From a virus, in the IMG/VR virus record IMGVR_UViG_3300036860_000514, positions 1-64,000 of that record: a stretch of DNA of 64,000 nucleotides. One strand, 5' to 3'. The notes below the pieces were generated by a model that ran no database searches, was not told the origin of the DNA, and saw only the letters and a list, made by a program, of their open reading frames with translations. This document shows positions 49,883-57,875 of the stretch, piece by piece (within the stretch, counting starts at the first letter, position 1; each line of letters starts with the position of its first letter). The translations under genes were made by a program, and so were the position numbers.

Positions 49883-51049
49883 GTGATCCGTCGTCTGCGG
49901 GATCTGCTCGCCTGGGCACGATCCCATCCGCGCCTCGTCGCACTCAGCGTCTGGGCGCTCGCCACCTATCTCCATCCGGATGCGGCGTACCTCGGGATCA
50001 TCCTGGCGATCCAACTCGACGACGTCAACACGACGACGACGAAAGAGATCGTACCCGGGGTGGTCGACAACTACTTCAAAGCGGGTCCCTTCATCGCCAT
50101 GGCGAAGGCTCGCTTCACGCGCAAGTGGATCGGGCCCCAGATTCAAGAGAACTACATGTACAAGCCGATGAAAGGCGGCGCGTACAAGAAGGGGGCCAGC
50201 TTCAACACCGACCGCCGGCAGACCCGCACGGGCCTGCTCTTCACGCCTCGCTACTATCAGTGCAACGTCACCGAGTTCCTCGAGGACATCGAAGTCGAGA
50301 TGGCCGGCCCGCGCGCCGCCTTCTCGGTGATTCGCACCGACATGCAACAGGCCGCGCTGACGATCTCCGCGATTCTCGAGATCGCCGCCTTCCATCACGG
50401 GCAGAATCTCGCCGGTGATGATCGCTCGGCGGAGATCCAGGGAGTCGAGGAAGCGCTCAACGACGGCAGCAACGCGAGCATCTTCGGCAACGTCTTCCCC
50501 TCCTACGGAGGCCAGACGCGCGCCGATGTCTCGCCGGCGCTGAATCCGCCGACGGGACTCGTCGCGGCGAGCGTCTCGCAAATGAGCTATCGCGCGCTGC
50601 GCCATAGCTACTTCTCGACCATCATCGGCAACGAACGCCCGACGGTGGGGATTACCACCAACCGCAACATGGGCTTCATCGCCGAAAACTTCCTGCCCCA
50701 TCAGATCGTGGATACGACCCAGCCCGAGATCAACTGGCCGGGCATGAAATTCGATCAAGCCACGATCGTGATGTCGCAGTACGCCCCAGGGCAGGACGGC
50801 GTCAACGACCCGGATCTGGGGAACTACAACGCCACGACTGAGAGCTTCTACTGGCTCAACTTCGGGCCGCAGGGGGACGACGCCTACATCCGCCTCTACA
50901 TCGCGCAGAGTTCGAAGTTCGCGTTTGGCTTCACGGGCTTCAAGGGCGCACGTGGGGACAACCAGGTCTCCGGCCAGATCCTCTTCGCCGGCAATCTGAC
51001 CTTCCGCGCCGTGCGGCTGTCCCGCGCGATGTTCGGCTTCACGAGCTAG
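49883..51049 (+). CDS. Major capsid protein
   Basis: 388 residues from GTG 49883, chosen for the GGAGGAG site 7 bases upstream (GTG 49865 is also open). The body from DDVNTTTTKEIVPGVVDNYF onward looks like an HK97-type capsid of the podovirus class, with FIAMAKARF, a GGAYKKGASFNTDRRQT loop and a strand-rich end. The first 45 residues are odd: a basic helix and a hydrophobic stretch (VALSVWALATYLHPDAAYLG). Confidence 0.8.
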   Translation: MIRRLRDLLAWARSHPRLVALSVWALATYLHPDAAYLGIILAIQLDDVNTTTTKEIVPGVVDNYFKAGPFIAMAKARFTRKWIGPQIQENYMYKPMKGGAYKKGASFNTDRRQTRTGLLFTPRYYQCNVTEFLEDIEVEMAGPRAAFSVIRTDMQQAALTISAILEIAAFHHGQNLAGDDRSAEIQGVEEALNDGSNASIFGNVFPSYGGQTRADVSPALNPPTGLVAASVSQMSYRALRHSYFSTIIGNERPTVGITTNRNMGFIAENFLPHQIVDTTQPEINWPGMKFDQATIVMSQYAPGQDGVNDPDLGNYNATTESFYWLNFGPQGDDAYIRLYIAQSSKFAFGFTGFKGARGDNQVSGQILFAGNLTFRAVRLSRAMFGFTS

Positions 51050-51058
51050 GAGGCAGAC

Positions 51059-51622
51059 ATGGCGATTGGTAAAGATATTCCTGTCTACCTCCAGTCCGGG
51101 GATCCGGAGAAGGAACATACACCGACGCTCCATGCGTCGGGTCTGCTGGGCGCGACCTTCACGATCACCCAGCCCCATCGCAGCCCGCCCGGCCCCGAAG
51201 ACGGGCGGCAGAAGGGCTATCGGCTCGTGCAGACCGACTCCACCATGTCCGTGGCCCCGTACAAGGGCGCCGTCGCCTGGTGGGCGGACAAAGCGCGCTA
51301 CCTCGTCACGACGGCCGCGACCAACCGGAATCGGATCGCTGGTACCTTTCAGAACGCCCCGCCCGACAATATCGCGCCGGGCGAGTACTGCTGCGTCCAG
51401 ATCAAGGGACCGGCATCGGTCAAGCTCCTCGACGCCGATATGGCCGCCGTCGCGATCGGCGATTTCATCATCCCGTCCTCGACTGCGGGCAAGGCCACGC
51501 GAGTCGCGGTCGGCACGGCCCCGACGCATGCGACGCTCGGGCAGGTGGCTGGTCCGGCACTCAGCACGACCCCTGCAGAAGCGCTCGTCGTCGTCGACCT
51601 GAACGTCGACGATACGTTCTAA
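51059..51622 (+). CDS. Capsid decoration-like protein
   Basis: 187 residues with an AGGAGG ribosome site. Beta-rich, with an ending strand set (HATLGQVAGPALSTTPAEAL) similar to the size and place of head-stabilising proteins behind capsid genes. Assignment is by position. Confidence 0.5.
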   Translation: MAIGKDIPVYLQSGDPEKEHTPTLHASGLLGATFTITQPHRSPPGPEDGRQKGYRLVQTDSTMSVAPYKGAVAWWADKARYLVTTAATNRNRIAGTFQNAPPDNIAPGEYCCVQIKGPASVKLLDADMAAVAIGDFIIPSSTAGKATRVAVGTAPTHATLGQVAGPALSTTPAEALVVVDLNVDDTF

Positions 51623-51633
51623 GGAGGTCGCTG

Positions 51634-51933
51634 ATGCCACTGGACACGACGACCATCCCGGATCGGCATGATCGGAGCGGATCGAAGACGCGGAAGATCC
51701 TCCGCGTCACCGGGCCGACCAGCTATGCGACCGGCGGCGAGGCCCTCGATCTCGGGATCGGGCGCCCCGAGCTCGTGCTGCCGGAGTGTGCCACCAACGG
51801 GACCGATCTCCGGCTCGTGCAGTGGGACTACACGAATAAGAAGCTGAAGTGGTTCGACCTCGCCGGCGCGGAGATCGCGGCGACGACGAACCTCTCCACC
51901 TACGCGGCACGCGTCGAAGTCATCGGGGTCTGA
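51634..51933 (+). CDS. Hypothetical head or connector protein
   Basis: 99 residues with AAGGAGG upstream. Beta-rich (LVLPECATNGTDLRLVQWDY) and small. Between decoration-like and connector-like genes. No family recognised. Confidence 0.6.
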   Translation: MPLDTTTIPDRHDRSGSKTRKILRVTGPTSYATGGEALDLGIGRPELVLPECATNGTDLRLVQWDYTNKKLKWFDLAGAEIAATTNLSTYAARVEVIGV

Positions 51934-51936
51934 GCC

Positions 51937-52884
51937 GTGGCCCAGACGTATGCGGACGTGTGGCGGGCCGTCAAGCTCCACGCGTCCGCCGCCCCGCTCT
52001 TTCTCGTACGGGAGTGGGTCAACGACGCCTGGAAGACCCTCACGCGCCACCGGGGCGGGCAGTGGGTCTTCCTGCGTACGCAAGCGGCCCTGACGATTGC
52101 GGCCGCCCGGTCAGTCGCCGTGACCGTGACGACCGGATCGACGACGGTCACGAGTGCCGGGCTCTTCGTGGCAGGGGATGCCGGGCGCCAGCTCCGCATC
52201 GCGACCTTTCCCTTCTACACGATCACCGTCGTGACGGATGCGAACACGATCACGCTTGACCGAGCGTACGGAGAGGATTCCGCGACGGCGACCGCGCAGA
52301 TCTTCGACGGCTACTTTGTCACGCCGGCCGACTTCGGGCAGTTCGACTTGATCGCGGATCCCTACAACCAACGCCGGCTCGCCTTCTGGATCTCGCAGGA
52401 CGAGTTGAATCTCCTCGACCCCACACGGCAAGCTGGGGATACCGGCCCGCGCCTGCTCGCGACGGCGATGCCCTCGACGGCGACCGCCACGCTCGGGCGG
52501 ATCCAGTACGAGTACTGGCCTCGTCCCACGAGCGCGCGGAGTTTCCCGTACTACTACTTCAAGCGGGGCGCGAACCTGGCCGACAGCTTCACCTTCAGCG
52601 GTGTGCTCGCCGACGCCGGCGACGTGCTGCAGAAAGGGGCGCTCGCCCAGGCGGCACGCTGGCCCGGGACCTCGGATAAACCGAATCCCTACTTCAACCT
52701 CGGGCTGGCCGATCGATTGGACAAAGACTTCGCGGATGGGATGCAGAAGCTGAGTCTCGCCGATGACAATCAACAGGGGAGCGACCTCCAGCGCGTCCAC
52801 TGGGACCGCTGGCCGCTCGCCGATCTAGCCTACAACGACGCGTCGTTGCGCGCGAGCGATGCGACCGTCGACGATCTGTTCTAG
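51937..52884 (+). CDS. Head-tail connector-like protein
   Basis: 315 residues from GTG 51937. WVNDAWKTLTRHRGGQWVFL near the N-terminus and PADFGQFDLIADPYNQRRL in the middle resemble adaptor (tubular A-like) proteins that join portal and tail. The two further genes at 60603 and 61325 share the general layout. By position and pattern only. Confidence 0.52.
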   Translation: MAQTYADVWRAVKLHASAAPLFLVREWVNDAWKTLTRHRGGQWVFLRTQAALTIAAARSVAVTVTTGSTTVTSAGLFVAGDAGRQLRIATFPFYTITVVTDANTITLDRAYGEDSATATAQIFDGYFVTPADFGQFDLIADPYNQRRLAFWISQDELNLLDPTRQAGDTGPRLLATAMPSTATATLGRIQYEYWPRPTSARSFPYYYFKRGANLADSFTFSGVLADAGDVLQKGALAQAARWPGTSDKPNPYFNLGLADRLDKDFADGMQKLSLADDNQQGSDLQRVHWDRWPLADLAYNDASLRASDATVDDLF

Positions 52885-52893
52885 GAGCACATC

Positions 52894-53187
52894 ATGCCGA
52901 CTGGAGATCTGAAGACCCCGTTCACGAACTACGTCGCCCCCATGCCCGACATGGCTGGGAATGGCGTGACGTCTCGCGGCACCGATCCGATGGTCGACAC
53001 CGGCGGCTCGGGCGCGATTCAAACGCCCTTCGAGAAGCCGATCCTCTCGAATTTCGATGGACAGGAGACAGCCAACTCCGTCTCGAATCTCCCGCTGCAG
53101 CCGAATCGGTTCGAGCCGAACGAGACGCCACCCGAGCCCCCGACCCTGAAGGATCGCAACCCGAGCCCCGACGTGACGAAGTCGTAG
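52894..53187 (+). CDS. Hypothetical protein, low complexity
   Basis: 97 residues, Pro/Asn/Thr-rich (NETPPEPPTLKDRNPSPD), little predicted structure. TAGGAG upstream. Perhaps a minor virion protein. Confidence 0.55.
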   Translation: MPTGDLKTPFTNYVAPMPDMAGNGVTSRGTDPMVDTGGSGAIQTPFEKPILSNFDGQETANSVSNLPLQPNRFEPNETPPEPPTLKDRNPSPDVTKS

Positions 53188-53191
53188 ACCG

Positions 53192-53506
53192 ATGGCTGCG
53201 AAGGACTATCAGATCGTGCTCGCCGCCGCGGCCAAGCGGCTCAGCGACGTCTATGCCAACCCGGCAGTGGGTGGGCCGGATGATATTCCGTACCGCCAAC
53301 TGTTCTTGTCGGCAGAGGCCGCGGTCGCCTACATCGGGAATGCGAGTGACGTGACCTCGACTAACTACGGGGCGCGCGCGGAGGTTGGTGCCGCGGGGAG
53401 CCAACCCCTCATGATCGGGGCGTTTGATACCGGGCCCATCAAGCTCTCCGATCTATGGGCGGCGGGCGCCGGCTCGACCCTGCACATCCTCGGCATTCCG
53501 TTCTGA
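53192..53506 (+). CDS. Hypothetical virion protein
   Basis: 104 residues; LAAAAKRLSDVYANP and a beta-rich end (GPIKLSDLWAAGAGSTLHIL). Such small proteins accompany fibre genes. No family recognised. Confidence 0.6.
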   Translation: MAAKDYQIVLAAAAKRLSDVYANPAVGGPDDIPYRQLFLSAEAAVAYIGNASDVTSTNYGARAEVGAAGSQPLMIGAFDTGPIKLSDLWAAGAGSTLHILGIPF

Positions 53507-53511
53507 GGGCG

Positions 53512-54048
53512 ATGCCGGCATGGCGCGCGATCGTGTCCGCCTGGATGGCTCGCCTCCGCCGCGCCCTCCACGTCCTGCGGAAGGTCCCGATCGTGCCGGG
53601 GAATAGCTTCGTCGTCGCGACGATCTCGACGGCGCACTTCACGGGCGCGCTGGCTCAGAATGCGGCTGAGGGGATCGATCTCGACCTGCCGATGTCGATT
53701 GCGGCCGGGCTGCACAGCCGGTCCTTGGTCCGCCAAGTCATCGTGAAGAGCGTCCAGAATCTCGACTGGGAGATCTACCTCTTCGACCGGGGCACCAAAC
53801 ACACCGAGCTCGACCCGGATCGCAATGGCTTTCTCGGCCATTGGCGGCTCACGGCGAGCCAGGGCTTGCGGATCGGGGCGACGGGGCTGTTTTATTATTA
53901 CGTCGATGGCCTCGCCGTGCCCTACGAAGATCGGGATCAGCAGGGACGGCTCCATCTCGTGCTGATCAACCGGAGTGCGACCGCGAAGGACGCGGGGGCT
54001 CCCGGTGCCCTCACGATCCAGTTTCGATTGGAGCCGACCTATGGGTAA
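53512..54048 (+). CDS. Hypothetical virion protein
   Basis: 178 residues from ATG 53512. A basic amphipathic N-terminus precedes a beta-rich domain (VIVKSVQNLDWEIYLFDRG and ATGLFYYYVDGLAVPY) that looks like a small jelly roll. Overlaps the next gene by 8 bases. No family recognised. Confidence 0.6.
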   Translation: MPAWRAIVSAWMARLRRALHVLRKVPIVPGNSFVVATISTAHFTGALAQNAAEGIDLDLPMSIAAGLHSRSLVRQVIVKSVQNLDWEIYLFDRGTKHTELDPDRNGFLGHWRLTASQGLRIGATGLFYYYVDGLAVPYEDRDQQGRLHLVLINRSATAKDAGAPGALTIQFRLEPTYG

Positions 54049-56101
54049 GCGACCGCTGGTCTTTCTCGGCTTGCTACTTAGCAACCTTTACTTGCTAGTT
54101 GACAACTCCCTCGCGCAACAGCCGGTGCGGGTCTTACTCACGACGCCGCAGGGCGCGGACGCCGGGACGAGTACCGATCCGGTCACGATCACCTGCATCT
54201 CTGGCTGTGGATCGCCGCCCGCGACCCCCGATAACAGTGTGTTTACGGGAGGCACGACGAGTGTCTCCCCCTTCGCCGCCTTGTTCGACACGACGCCCCC
54301 AACGATCACGGATGGGAACTACGGCATCCCGCGCATGGATAGTAGTCGCTATCTGTTCACCGTCTTTCCCAGCGCTCAGCACATCATCTGCGATTCAGGG
54401 TGTGGAGCAAGCTCATTTCCGGATAATAGTGCATTTACATTCGGAACTACCAGTGTCACGGTTGGGGCGGGTGTATTAGATGATGTATCGCCTAATGCTG
54501 CTACAGAGAATAGTGCGGCCGCATTCAGGATATCGTCTAATCGAATGCAATTATTTCAGCTAGCCGATGGTGATGGAAACGAGAGACGTGCATTCGTCAA
54601 CTCTGATAATCAGCTAGAAGTCAGAGTAGGTAACGTCGCCTCTGATAGCGTCAAAATAGATGTGGTCCGATGGGGTGGAGCTACTCCATCGGGGGCTATT
54701 GCTGGCCCTCAAACTGATGCACAACCCAACACTCATGCCTTACCTCCTATGGCTGGATTTGGATTCCTCTTCAATGGGACCAGTTGGGATAGATGGCGTA
54801 GTGTGGTCAATGGGGCTAATTCAGTTGGAACTGGAATAGCTGCTGCTGGATTAGTTGGTCAATTTGATGATACGACTCCCACATCAATCACCGAGAATCA
54901 ATTCGGTAATTTGCGAATAAGTGCGAACAGGAATCTGTTTGGCACCATTCGAGATGCTGCGGGGAATGAACGCGGAGCGAACGTCACGGCGGCTAACGCT
55001 CTTGTCGTCGATGGATCTGCGACCACGCAACCGGTTTCTGGGACCGTCACGGCGAATCAAGGGACTCCCACGAATTGGGCAATGAACGTGGCTCAGTGGG
55101 GGGCGTCAAACGTCGCAGCGGCTGCCGTTCCTATCGATGATATGTCGAACTCTTTCGCGCTTCCAAAGGTGGTTGCCTACAATGCTGTATTTGATGGGTC
55201 TACCTGGGATCGTCTTCTAGAGGCCGCGCACGCGTTAAATTCGACTGGGACGGGGATCCCCACGGCACAGATCGTAGGGCAGTTTGATAACGTATCCCCA
55301 ACCACAATTACCGAAGATCAATTCGGTAATCTGCGAATGTCGGCGAATCGTAACTTGTTTACGACGCTGCGTGATGCGGCCGGCAACGAGCGTGGGGTCA
55401 ACGTCACGGCCGCCAACGCCCTCGTCACGGATGGATCCGCCGTCACACAGCCCGTGAGCGGGACGGTCACCGCGAATCAAGGCACGGCGAATGCGACACC
55501 CTGGAACATGAACCTGGCTCAGGTGGCGGGGACCACTACAGTTACCGCCGCCGCAGGTGTCCAGAGGGTCGGGATCGTCGGCAACGCCAATGCGGCCTTT
55601 GACGCCGCGAACAATGCGGCGGCGCCGGCGAATGTTCTGGTTCCTGGCGTCGAGGTCATCGCGCAGGGATCCCAACCGACCGCTGCGAGCGCCGGGAACG
55701 TGCGACGAGTGCTGGCCACGACTGAGGGTGTGCAGTTTGTACAGGAAGGCTCGTCGAACCGCTTTTCGTGTTTTGTCCAGGCTGTCACAGCCACGACGCA
55801 ATGTCAGGCCGCACCAGGTGCAGGTCTACGAGCCTATGTGACCAGTGTGATGATGTCGAACCAGGCTGCGACGGTGCAAACTCTCGACATCGTCTTTGGA
55901 ACTGGAACGAATTGCGCGACGGGTACCACAGCCCTAACGCATAAGGTCCAGATGGGGACCAATGCCACGACGACCAGCCCGTTTTTCGTGCCGATGCAGT
56001 TTCAAACACCGCTGATCCCGACGGCCGCAAACGCCATCTGTGTTCGGCCGTCCGCTGCAACGGCGTTCGGGGCGACCATTACTGGATTCATCGCTCCCTA
56101 A
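54041..56101 (+). CDS. Large secreted-type tail or fibre protein with internal repeats
   Basis: 686 residues. The start (LVFLGLLLSNLYLLVDNSLA, then QQ) is a clear signal peptide with an Ala cleavage site, rare for a virion protein. The middle holds two copies of a unit of about 85 residues (from 54857 and from 55277) with FGNLR(I/M)SANRNLF, DAAGNERG and TQPVSGTVTANQGT. The first copy lies in an AT-richer block of the gene (about 54400-55020) while the second is GC-rich. The C-terminal 100 residues are beta-rich with Cys pairs. Likely an adhesin or fibre; cell-surface display is the alternative. Confidence 0.68.
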   Translation: MGKRPLVFLGLLLSNLYLLVDNSLAQQPVRVLLTTPQGADAGTSTDPVTITCISGCGSPPATPDNSVFTGGTTSVSPFAALFDTTPPTITDGNYGIPRMDSSRYLFTVFPSAQHIICDSGCGASSFPDNSAFTFGTTSVTVGAGVLDDVSPNAATENSAAAFRISSNRMQLFQLADGDGNERRAFVNSDNQLEVRVGNVASDSVKIDVVRWGGATPSGAIAGPQTDAQPNTHALPPMAGFGFLFNGTSWDRWRSVVNGANSVGTGIAAAGLVGQFDDTTPTSITENQFGNLRISANRNLFGTIRDAAGNERGANVTAANALVVDGSATTQPVSGTVTANQGTPTNWAMNVAQWGASNVAAAAVPIDDMSNSFALPKVVAYNAVFDGSTWDRLLEAAHALNSTGTGIPTAQIVGQFDNVSPTTITEDQFGNLRMSANRNLFTTLRDAAGNERGVNVTAANALVTDGSAVTQPVSGTVTANQGTANATPWNMNLAQVAGTTTVTAAAGVQRVGIVGNANAAFDAANNAAAPANVLVPGVEVIAQGSQPTAASAGNVRRVLATTEGVQFVQEGSSNRFSCFVQAVTATTQCQAAPGAGLRAYVTSVMMSNQAATVQTLDIVFGTGTNCATGTTALTHKVQMGTNATTTSPFFVPMQFQTPLIPTAANAICVRPSAATAFGATITGFIAP

Positions 56102-56129
56102 GCGTTGATGTGTGTGAGAGGAGACCGCG

Positions 56130-56582
56130 ATGGCACGCTACATGGTGGAGGCGAACCGGACCGCTGGCACGGCCGTGACCCTCGGCACGGTCGGCGCCGA
56201 TGCGACGCGCCCGCGACGAGGCAAGTGGTACGACGTGATGATCGGATCCGAGGCGGCACCGGCGGATAACGCCTTTCTCTGGACCGTCACGCGCTGCACG
56301 GCGCTGGGGACGTCGACGAGCGTCACGCCGAGCCCGATCGACCCGGCGGATGCCGCGACGGAGTCCGACGCCGGGGAGAATCACACGGTCGAGCCGACCT
56401 ATACCGCCGGCGCGGTCATGCTCTCGATCCCGCTGAATCAGCGGTCGACGTTCCGCTGGATGGCGGCCTTTCCCGGCGCGGAGATCGTCTACCCCGCGAC
56501 GGCGGCAAACGGGTTCGGGATTCGAACCCCAACCGCCTCCGCCGTCGCGATCACATCGACCGTCTTCTACGAAGAACAATGA
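56130..56582 (+). CDS. Conserved virion-type protein
   Basis: 150 residues, beta-rich; MVEANRTAGTAVTLGTVGAD and KWYDVMIGSEAAPADNAFLW are marks of a small jelly-roll-like phage protein common near fibre genes. AGAGGAG before the ATG. Confidence 0.65.
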   Translation: MARYMVEANRTAGTAVTLGTVGADATRPRRGKWYDVMIGSEAAPADNAFLWTVTRCTALGTSTSVTPSPIDPADAATESDAGENHTVEPTYTAGAVMLSIPLNQRSTFRWMAAFPGAEIVYPATAANGFGIRTPTASAVAITSTVFYEEQ

Positions 56583-56881
56583 GCCACCGACGGCAGGGGT
56601 ACGCCTTCATCCTCGATCCCGACCAGCCCATGCAGGAATGGGATACCTGTCAGTGTGGGCACTGCCAGCGGATCATTTTTACGAAGCCGAACAGTGCGAG
56701 CACCGTCTATCTCCTCCCGCTGGCGGTGGGGCGCTGGAAAGAGGAACCCGGCGCCTTCTGCCGTGTCTGTATGCGGCCGGTCTGTTTGCCCTGTCACGAT
56801 CAGGGCCGCTGTATCCCGTGGGAGAAGATGATCGAGGCGGCTGAAGATCGCGAGCGCTTTCGGCGATCGGTCGGGCTCTGA
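56579..56881 (+). CDS. Cysteine-rich zinc protein
   Basis: 100 residues: CQCGHC, CRVCMRPVCLPCHDQGRC give nine cysteines in zinc-binding spacing. ATGA overlaps the upstream stop. Placed among tail genes, perhaps structural. No family recognised. Confidence 0.65.
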   Translation: MSHRRQGYAFILDPDQPMQEWDTCQCGHCQRIIFTKPNSASTVYLLPLAVGRWKEEPGAFCRVCMRPVCLPCHDQGRCIPWEKMIEAAEDRERFRRSVGL

Positions 56882-57495
56882 TGCACAACTACTTCGAGGT
56901 CTCGCCGGGCATCGCCGTCGGGGTGAGCTTTCCCGATCGGCCACAGCCATGGCCTCGTCTGCCTCGTGCGCCGTTCCTCACCCGCCCGATCACCGTCGAC
57001 TGGGATCTCTCCCCAGTCCTGAGTTGGGCCCCGAGGTATCCGACGCGCGTGTGGAGTCGTGATCCGTACTGGCGCGCGCCGCGATCCGGGTACACCGTCA
57101 GCCCTCCGGTCCCGCCGCTCATCGCCAGCGGGATGCGGTGGGAGCCCAGCTACCCCGCGCCGCGCGTGCATCAGCGCACCTATCCCGCCGCGCGCATGCC
57201 CGTCGTCGTCGGTCCATCACCGAGTGTCTTCCTCGTCGTCGCACAGCGCATGGGCTGGGCGCCGACCTATCCCGCCCCGCGGCGCTGGACGAAGCAGTAC
57301 CGCACCGACTCGAGTGCCGTCGGGGCGATCACGCAGGGCCCACCAGCCACCGTCTTCCCGACGACGGGGCAGTGTGTCGAAGTGATCGACGGCACGCTCA
57401 CGCGCCCGGCGCTTATCTCCGAGGGGCTGACGCAGCCGGCGCTGCTCACCCAGGCGCTAAGCCGCCCTGCCCTGATCAACGAGGCGGTGTGCTGA
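56881..57495 (+). CDS. Repeat-bearing Trp/Pro-rich protein
   Basis: 204 residues with three degenerate copies of W-x-P-x-YP-x-P-R (SWAPRYPTRVW, RWEPSYPAPRVH, GWAPTYPAPRRW), then three shorter repeats of the form RPAL(I/L) near the end. Low-complexity elongated structure, probably a virion linker or fibre neck. No family recognised. Confidence 0.6.
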   Translation: MHNYFEVSPGIAVGVSFPDRPQPWPRLPRAPFLTRPITVDWDLSPVLSWAPRYPTRVWSRDPYWRAPRSGYTVSPPVPPLIASGMRWEPSYPAPRVHQRTYPAARMPVVVGPSPSVFLVVAQRMGWAPTYPAPRRWTKQYRTDSSAVGAITQGPPATVFPTTGQCVEVIDGTLTRPALISEGLTQPALLTQALSRPALINEAVC

Positions 57496-57872
57496 TGGCG
57501 GTCGACCCCAAAGCCTTCGATGTGCTCGAGCAGGCGACGGCCTCCTACACGGCGACCGTCGTCGGCAACGACGGCGTCACGCCCCTGCCGGCGGCGACGC
57601 TCGTCACGATGGTGCTCACGCTCTATGTGGTGAAGACTGATGGGACGATCGGGTACGTCAACGGGCGCAACGCGCAGAATGTGTTGAACGCCAACAATGT
57701 GACCATCAGCAGCGCCGGGGCGCTCGTCTTCACCCTCCAGCCGCTTGATACGACCCTGGTCGAAGCCCTCCCCTTCGAGCGCCACATCGCGCTCTTCGAA
57801 TGGACGTGGTCGGGGGGCGCCGGCAAGCACGAGGTCGTCTTCGTCGTCAAGAATCTGACCGAGGTCCCATAG
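57495..57872 (+). CDS. BppU-like or baseplate-type beta protein
   Basis: 125 residues. ATASYTATVVGNDGVTPLPA then LTLYVVKTDGTIGYVNGRN and a final FERHIALFEWTWSGGAGKHE resemble single Ig-like domains such as BppU-type N-termini. Just before the lectin-like fibre. Weak family assignment. Confidence 0.52.
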   Translation: MAVDPKAFDVLEQATASYTATVVGNDGVTPLPAATLVTMVLTLYVVKTDGTIGYVNGRNAQNVLNANNVTISSAGALVFTLQPLDTTLVEALPFERHIALFEWTWSGGAGKHEVVFVVKNLTEVP

Positions 57873-57875
57873 CCC

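Noticed and set aside
49730-51640. 636-codon - strand frame opposite the capsid gene
   Set aside because: Very Arg/Asp/Val-rich shadow; the capsid and decoration frames carry strong ribosome sites.
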